From an uncultured Acetatifactor sp. (GTDB lineage Bacteria; Bacillota; Clostridia; Lachnospirales; Lachnospiraceae), in assembly GCA_910586215.1 (NCBI GenBank), contig CAJUGH010000025.1:1-63958 (forward strand): 63,958 nucleotides of DNA, in the 5' to 3' direction. The position numbers and the translations under genes were made by a program. Shown here one piece after another: positions 58,578 through 63,958 of the stretch. Each line of letters opens with the position of its first letter. Positions within the stretch are counted from its first letter, which is position 1. The notes beneath the pieces were generated by a model. That model saw only the letters and a list, made by a program, of their open reading frames with translations. It was not told the origin of the DNA and ran no database searches.

Positions 58578-58604
58578 ATATCGGAAGGATGTGGGATAAC
58601 TTTA
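58578..58604 (-). promoter_or_regulatory. SigD/sigma-28 promoter of flagellin
   Basis: On the minus strand TAAA (58601-58604), a 15-base spacer and TCCGATAT (58578-58585) match TAAA-N15-GCCGATAT with one change. It begins nine bases after the rdrB stop codon. Confidence 0.88.
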
Positions 58605-58613
58605 GGGCTATTT

Positions 58614-61262
58614 TCATTTTTTTCGAAAAGACATTCTGATTCCGTTCTCTCTCACGTAATCCAGATATTCATACACGGCATCGTCATTGTAATTGCCTTC
58701 CCTGTGCCGGGCCCTGGAGATGGCGCACAACAGCAAGGCATACTCATTTTCCAGGGAAGTGTCGAACACTCCCAGATCATCCGTGTTGATGGAGACCTGG
58801 ATCTGTGTGTTCCCGGACAGTCCATCCAGCCTGCAACGGCTGAAGTTCAGAATGGGGTGTCTGTCATAGCTGCCAAAAGTGCCGATCAGTACGTTTGACG
58901 TAGGGTTACACTCAATGGCGATACCCCGCATAGCCACTTCCCGCCTCATAGCCTCCTGGAAGCTCCCCGCCAGCTCCACGTACCAGTCCATTATGTCAAA
59001 GCATTCTGGCTGCAGCCCTTTCTTCTTTGCCCCTGCATCAAAATGATACATGTAATACAGACCCGTTATCACCTCGTTCTCCCTGTAATTAGAAGGAAAT
59101 TTCTTTCCTGTCATACAGGAAGCATACTTCCCCGATGACAGGGAGTTTTCCTTCTTATATCTGCCTGTTTTGTACAAATCAGGATGGTCTCCCCGCAGCT
59201 TCCAGCTGTCATAGTACATATCCAGCATTTCCATAGGCTGCCTGTTTGCGATTTCCCTGCCAAAAGAAGATCCCGAATAATAGATCTCCATCAGCAGACG
59301 TCTGGCTTCCTCCTGCATTTTGGCCCGGTGATTTGCATCTATGTTCACATTGAGTTCCAGGGATCTGTATAGCATCCAGACCAGATTGTCCAGATAGTCC
59401 TGCTTTGTCAGATAGACACTGTTCCTCTTACTCCTATAATAAGCCTCCGGGGCTATCCCCAGGGCAAGGGCATGTCCCAATCTGTCTCCCTTCTCCATCT
59501 GCAGAAAGGTTATGGCCTCATCAATCGCCCGCAGGCCATCCATAATATCCAGGAAATCTTCTCCCACATGATAAGTTACCCCCAGTTGCCCGTATTCCTG
59601 TATATTTCTATCCTCATATAAAGACACCCTGTCTGTATGTGGCAGCGTATCGCTCCAATGTGATTTCCTCGTCCTTCTGCCGTATTTCCTCAAATAGCGG
59701 AACTCCGTGGCGAATACTTCCGGCCTGCAGCCGATTTCCAGGGAACAGGCATCGATTCCTGAAATGCGGCTGCAAGCCCCTCTGTTCTTCTGCAGGTATC
59801 CGGCCAGTGCCTTTGCCTTTTTCTTAGTTGCCTTCCGGACTTTCCAATTTCTGGGGAGCAGCAGATATTCCCTTTTTTCGAATTCCTTCAGGCTGAACTT
59901 CTTCTTGGGAAAATGTACCACATAGTGGGGCATCTGTCCGCTATCCCCCACTGCCAGCCGGATCTTCTCATCCAATCCCGTAATATCCTTGCGCATTCTT
60001 GATACGGTCTCCCGGGGCATGATCCTGGCCTCCAGGGATACCAGATGGCCATTTTCCATTGCAGCCCCTACCGACAGACGCTGTGCCTCTGTCATATACT
60101 CTTCCAGTTCCCCAAACAGCAGATTCTTCCGATCCTGGTACTGGGCAAAATTCGTAAATCCTACCCTTCCGTTTATCTGAATCAATTCACTTCGAAACTG
60201 ACTCTTCAGTAGCAGATACAGATAGAAGAGGGAGGACTCCTGCAGCGTGAACCTGGATGCAAACTGAAGCCGGAAGCAATGATAGAGAAAGCTTCTCTCT
60301 CCCGCCAGCATCCTGTTGGCGGCATTTTCATCTATCTCATAGAAGTAGCTGCTGTTGGCATAGTCAAGACACCTTTTCCGACCCTCATAGTCAAGATGGA
60401 ATCCCCTGTATAGTTTCTGGGCAAATTTTGTGCCAAAAGTACTCCTCAGCGCCTCCGTCTGCTGCCGGATCACTGGTGCCAGCGGCAGACGGTCAAACCT
60501 CCGGAACCTCTCCCATACTTCCCCGCTGTCCAGTATATCCGCACAGCGGGAAAATAGAAGTGCCCGGATCATGGCAGCATATTCTATCCTTTCCCGCCAG
60601 GGCATCTGATGGTCTAATTCTCCCCGGGACACCCCCACGTTCAGGTTCTCCATGAAATAACTGCCTTTCCGGAAATATTTCCCGATCTGTTCCGGATGGT
60701 TCATCAGACAGGTCCAGGACAGCGCAAAAGATTGGGTGGAGCCATGGAGATGGAAGTGATTCTCTGCCAGCCCCCTCCCATAAATCGTCCCCAGACGCCC
60801 ATCATCTGTGCCAATCACCGCCGGCCATACAAATCGCTTCCGGGAGACCAGATTCTCCTTCTCATCTTCCCATGCCGTCCAGGCCATCACCAGAAGATCC
60901 TGTCCCAGACGTTTTGATATGGAATTCCACCCCAGCACTGCCTCCTGCCTGCATACCGGGATTCCCCCCTGCATTTTCAGTACTTTATCCGCATATGTAT
61001 ATAATGCAGCAAAAAGCATCCCCTCCGGTTCCTTCTCCAGCGTCTGCCTGAGCAGTGCGAACCGTAGCTGTGTCTCATCCGGGGAATACTCCAGCATGTT
61101 CAGGGATAAGTAATGCTCATATGTCTGATAGGAATAGGACATGGCGTCTGCCTGTAGCGGGCACCCGGCTGAAAATGTCCCATATTTCCTGATATTGTCC
61201 AGGACTGTCTCCGGCGCGGTCCTGCGGAACAGGATATCCAGGTTCTCCCTCTCCTGGTGCAT
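58614..61262 (-). CDS. rdrB: RdrB-like giant adenosine-deaminase-fold protein (RADAR)
   Basis: The 882-residue protein carries all metal and catalytic residues of the adenosine deaminase fold, spread over a much longer chain: HFHLHGS (His169, His171), HVGED (His565, Glu568), DRLGHALALG (His597) and NTDDLG (Asp828, Asp829). Ordinary adenosine deaminases are ~330-350 residues. The length and the upstream KAP-type ATPase identify it as RdrB of RADAR, which converts adenosine/ATP (RNA editing was first proposed) to inosine forms upon phage infection. AAGGAGG lies nine bases before the ATG. It ends just before the flagellin promoter. Confidence 0.88.
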   Translation of the reverse strand: MHQERENLDILFRRTAPETVLDNIRKYGTFSAGCPLQADAMSYSYQTYEHYLSLNMLEYSPDETQLRFALLRQTLEKEPEGMLFAALYTYADKVLKMQGGIPVCRQEAVLGWNSISKRLGQDLLVMAWTAWEDEKENLVSRKRFVWPAVIGTDDGRLGTIYGRGLAENHFHLHGSTQSFALSWTCLMNHPEQIGKYFRKGSYFMENLNVGVSRGELDHQMPWRERIEYAAMIRALLFSRCADILDSGEVWERFRRFDRLPLAPVIRQQTEALRSTFGTKFAQKLYRGFHLDYEGRKRCLDYANSSYFYEIDENAANRMLAGERSFLYHCFRLQFASRFTLQESSLFYLYLLLKSQFRSELIQINGRVGFTNFAQYQDRKNLLFGELEEYMTEAQRLSVGAAMENGHLVSLEARIMPRETVSRMRKDITGLDEKIRLAVGDSGQMPHYVVHFPKKKFSLKEFEKREYLLLPRNWKVRKATKKKAKALAGYLQKNRGACSRISGIDACSLEIGCRPEVFATEFRYLRKYGRRTRKSHWSDTLPHTDRVSLYEDRNIQEYGQLGVTYHVGEDFLDIMDGLRAIDEAITFLQMEKGDRLGHALALGIAPEAYYRSKRNSVYLTKQDYLDNLVWMLYRSLELNVNIDANHRAKMQEEARRLLMEIYYSGSSFGREIANRQPMEMLDMYYDSWKLRGDHPDLYKTGRYKKENSLSSGKYASCMTGKKFPSNYRENEVITGLYYMYHFDAGAKKKGLQPECFDIMDWYVELAGSFQEAMRREVAMRGIAIECNPTSNVLIGTFGSYDRHPILNFSRCRLDGLSGNTQIQVSINTDDLGVFDTSLENEYALLLCAISRARHREGNYNDDAVYEYLDYVRENGIRMSFRKK

Positions 61263-61303
61263 GTGCTGGTTCCTCCTTTTCCTATGGGATATGTGGAAAC
61301 CGT

Positions 61304-63958
61304 TTACATTTTTTCTATCTGCTCCTTGTAGGCCTGCATCTTGTCTTTAAATGCAACCACTTTCCGTCTGATTTCACTATCATCCTTTTTCGAGGATTCC
61401 TCATTCTCCTCGTTACCCTCATCATCTTCCTCATCTATAAGAACCATTTTTAAGATATTGTCCCAGTCAACTTCGTTTTCCTTGGTTTCCTTCGACAGCC
61501 TGTCCAGTTCCTTGTTGATCTCCTGTTCCACATCCATCATGCTGTCCAGGGTCTTGTCAAGCCCTTTCAACACTTCCTGCTCTCCTATCACAATCCCGGA
61601 AAAGACCACCTGGCGTTTGGCGGTAACAACACGTTTTAACACTACCTGCGTCTCCTTCTCGGAAGACTTTGTGGCTATTTCCTCTATTTTCTCTATTTCC
61701 ACGATGATATCCGTAACCCTGTCTAACAGATATTCCCGATAATCCTCCTTATACTGCTTCCTATTATGGTCATTGCACAGGAATACAAGCTGCCCTGTTT
61801 CCTTTCCCAGGTACTCTGAGCACTTCTCCCGGATCACACTCTGCTCCCCCAGATATCCGGCCTCATTTTCCACCCAGGAATCCAGCATTCCATAAATCTC
61901 ATCGTAGATGGCTTTCCACTGGGAAATGGTCTTTCTCCTTTCAAAGCGCCGGATCAGCTGCTGTACCCCCGCCCGTACATATTGCTGAACCTCCAGATTC
62001 GCCACCATATTCTTCACACTGATCACATAGGCCATACTATCATCTGAATCGATTTCTCTTTTCCGGGTTTCCTGTTCATCATCCCCCATGGAGTCCTGGT
62101 TCTCTGCCCCTGTACTGTCCTCGCCATGCCAGGCTCCACTGTAGAGCATTGTCATAACTGGCTTGAACATATGGAACTGTAACTCTTCCACTTCTTCATT
62201 CCACACCAGCTTCCCTTCCACCACCTCTGCCAGTTCCAGGTCTTCTTCTCCCACAGCCACACAGAATGTCTTCAGCCATTCTATAATCTGTCCTTCCGGT
62301 ACATTCTGCTTCTCCAGGGCAGCTTTCAGGGTCTCCAACGGAACGGTAAACTCTATCACATCGTACTGGCCCGCATAACGATGCTCTCCATTCTTAAACC
62401 CTGGTTCAAATGCCACTGGTTCTTCGATAAAGGCAGAAATCTTCTTAAACTGGTCCGGCTCTTCCATAGCCCAGACAAACCATTCGTTCAGCAGTATACT
62501 ATAATAGAATTGCATGGCCTCCCGAAGCGCCGGCTCATCCCGCATCCTCTCCTCTATGACTGTCAAGACATTCCGAAATGTGTCATCTCTTAGGGAACGC
62601 TTTTTCCCACTGTTTTTCAGATACTCATTTATGCTCCGGAAAGCATTTGTCATGTTCCTCTTTGCCTGGTCAAGCTCTCTCACCAGATTCTGCTGCCCAT
62701 ATCCCAGATGCGTACCGCACCAATAGTTCAAAAAGTACTCCTTCAATAAGAGCAGATTCGCCTTCCATTTTTCTATCTCCCTCTCATTTCCCGTCTGCTT
62801 TATCATGGGAAATATCCTTTGCTGGCACACCGTATCCATATCACCCAGCAATTTTACAAAATGTGTCAGTTCCCGCATGGTGTGGGGCAGAAAAGGATGC
62901 AGTTCCCCTGGCCTTTTCAACAATACCATTCCTGTCCGCAAGTAAAGGAGCTTCAGAAGCTGCTCCTGCATATCCATGCATCTTGTCGCTTCCTTCTGGA
63001 AGATCTCCGTCTCTTCATCCTGATAATACTCCAGTCTGACGGCCTGGCTGCCCTCACTGAACATGGCATCTACTTCCGGCAGGTCTATCCGGTGTCCTGC
63101 AGGCAGCATTTTTTCCAGGTACCGATATGCCATATGGTGACATTCCCCTGCAAACCTGCCTGTCTCTGGCAAGGACACCAGTTTCCCATATCTGTTCAGA
63201 TACCTCTCATGGATCGCTGTCTTAAGCTGCGTATAGTTGGCCGCCATCATCACGATCATATTGGGAATCGTGAAATAATTCCTAATATTTTCACACACCT
63301 CAAACACATCCCCCATGGACAAATCCGCATCGTCAATCTGGACCACCAGGTATTGCCTCCTAAAGCCGTCCCTCTCCCTGCGTCCTCCCTGGCAATAGAT
63401 ATGTAAGAACCGGTCTACCAGACCGCACAGGTTCTTCTTGAGCTGTGCGCTGTTTCCCAATTGTGCCAGAACCTCCAGATCGTCTTCCTCCACATTTTTT
63501 TCCTTCTGTAGATAATCAATGTTCTCATAGCATCTCTGAAACAGTGCAAGGATCTCTTCCCGCTCTCTCCGGAATTCCTTCTCATCCCTGGAATCCGTAT
63601 GCTGATTCATCTGCTCAGAAAGCAGGTAAAACAATCGGGAAATCAGTACCCGCACAATGGACTCCCCGTGATCCAGGGAGGACGGATCTATGGGATCCAG
63701 TACTACAAAATCATATTTCTCTTTGTCTATGCCTCCCTCCCCAAAAAACTTTTTCTGTGGATCCCTGTCCTGGAGATATGCCGCATAAGACTGCATGGCC
63801 GTTGTCTTGCCCTGCCCCCGCTCTGCACAGAATGCGATCATGTTGTTGCCCATTCCATGGTACTTTGTCTGATATCCGGCCTCCTTATTTCCATCCAGGT
63901 ATTTCTCCGTTTCCTGTATAATCTCACAGCAGATAGAGTTGGCTCTCTTATACACATC
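61304..63958 (-). CDS. rdrA: RdrA-like KAP-type P-loop ATPase (RADAR), 5' end cut by window
   Basis: At least 883 residues are visible. Walker A is ERGQGKTT (about residues 45-52 of the visible frame) and Walker B is YLVVQIDDAD (about 202-211), followed by MMAANYTQLKTAIHERYLNRYG, typical of KAP/AAA+ ATPases. The rest is helical, with an acidic Glu/Asp-rich stretch near the C-terminus. RdrA forms rings that work with RdrB in RADAR. The frame is open to the window end and the GTG at 63953-63955 lies in adapter-like sequence, so the true start is unknown. Only 41 bases separate it from rdrB. Confidence 0.87.
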   Translation of the reverse strand, partial: DVYKRANSICCEIIQETEKYLDGNKEAGYQTKYHGMGNNMIAFCAERGQGKTTAMQSYAAYLQDRDPQKKFFGEGGIDKEKYDFVVLDPIDPSSLDHGESIVRVLISRLFYLLSEQMNQHTDSRDEKEFRREREEILALFQRCYENIDYLQKEKNVEEDDLEVLAQLGNSAQLKKNLCGLVDRFLHIYCQGGRRERDGFRRQYLVVQIDDADLSMGDVFEVCENIRNYFTIPNMIVMMAANYTQLKTAIHERYLNRYGKLVSLPETGRFAGECHHMAYRYLEKMLPAGHRIDLPEVDAMFSEGSQAVRLEYYQDEETEIFQKEATRCMDMQEQLLKLLYLRTGMVLLKRPGELHPFLPHTMRELTHFVKLLGDMDTVCQQRIFPMIKQTGNEREIEKWKANLLLLKEYFLNYWCGTHLGYGQQNLVRELDQAKRNMTNAFRSINEYLKNSGKKRSLRDDTFRNVLTVIEERMRDEPALREAMQFYYSILLNEWFVWAMEEPDQFKKISAFIEEPVAFEPGFKNGEHRYAGQYDVIEFTVPLETLKAALEKQNVPEGQIIEWLKTFCVAVGEEDLELAEVVEGKLVWNEEVEELQFHMFKPVMTMLYSGAWHGEDSTGAENQDSMGDDEQETRKREIDSDDSMAYVISVKNMVANLEVQQYVRAGVQQLIRRFERRKTISQWKAIYDEIYGMLDSWVENEAGYLGEQSVIREKCSEYLGKETGQLVFLCNDHNRKQYKEDYREYLLDRVTDIIVEIEKIEEIATKSSEKETQVVLKRVVTAKRQVVFSGIVIGEQEVLKGLDKTLDSMMDVEQEINKELDRLSKETKENEVDWDNILKMVLIDEEDDEGNEENEESSKKDDSEIRRKVVAFKDKMQAYKEQIEKM
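63944..63958. other. Match to Tn5/Nextera mosaic end at the window edge
   Basis: The final 15 bases, read on the minus strand, are GATGTGTATAAGAGA, identical to bases 2-16 of the 19-base Tn5 mosaic end used in Nextera libraries. A chance match of this length exactly at the edge is very unlikely. It is probably residual library adapter, not genome. Confidence 0.75.

Noticed and set aside
61304..63958. Stand-alone KAP/STAND (Avs-like) defence ATPase
   Set aside because: The adjacent deaminase-fold giant protein fits RADAR much better, and no STAND sensor repeats are evident.

Overview
The window reads as a piece of chromosome from a motile, Gram-positive, anaerobic Clostridia, most likely a Lachnospiraceae (inference). 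The grounds are strong AGGAGG ribosome binding sites, an L10-type ribosomal leader, Firmicutes-style sigma-A promoters, a commensal-type flagellin with a sigma-28/SigD promoter, and several radical SAM enzymes. Nearly every gene is on the minus strand, so the biological reading order runs from high to low coordinates.

Region 1 (about 1-19.6 kb) is housekeeping: rpmG-secE-nusG-rplK-rplA-rplJ-rplL-rpoB-rpoC, then two metabolic genes (rfbD, fucO), then rpsL-rpsG-fusA-tuf. Good sigma-A promoters are visible before rpmG, rplJ (with L10 leader and attenuator), rpoB, fucO, rpsL and tuf. The rpsL promoter sits inside the loop of a terminator-like hairpin that follows fucO. RpoB and RpoC both carry long acidic C-terminal tails.

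Region 2 (19.6-29 kb) is the start of a surface-glycan/flagellar region. It holds a divergent FliD-like protein (the only plus-strand gene of substance), UDP-galactopyranose mutase, a small HTH regulator, a membrane-anchored permuted papain-like amidase, and a CDP-deoxysugar module (two RfbF-like nucleotidyltransferases, RfbG, RfbH, an SDR epimerase/reductase). A 1.2-kb decayed gap follows (29-30.2 kb) with a frameshifted winged-helix fragment and one copy of an interspersed repeat.

Region 3 (30.2-58.6 kb) is a flagellin glycosylation island ending at the flagellin gene. It contains five paralogous GT2-plus-helical-repeat glycosyltransferases (two at the far end, three directly behind flagellin), four other glycosyltransferase-type genes or domains, five radical SAM/SPASM-type enzymes, a sugar C-methyltransferase, an acetolactate-synthase-like TPP enzyme, a KdsC-GmhA fusion, and a NeuB-like synthase lacking its SAF domain. 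SigD-type promoters precede both flagellin and the neuB-like gene, and the flagellin leader is highly structured with GGA-loop (CsrA-like) hairpins. Together these suggest that unusual branched or dideoxy sugars and an ulosonic-acid-like sugar are made and attached to flagellin in step with flagellar gene expression.

Region 4 (58.6 kb to the end) is a two-gene operon that I identify as a RADAR anti-phage system: rdrA (KAP-type P-loop ATPase, cut by the window end) and rdrB (giant adenosine-deaminase-fold protein with all catalytic residues present). It lies immediately upstream of the flagellin promoter with no terminator between. The last 15 bases of the window match the Tn5/Nextera mosaic end, so the apparent rdrA start is probably artificial.
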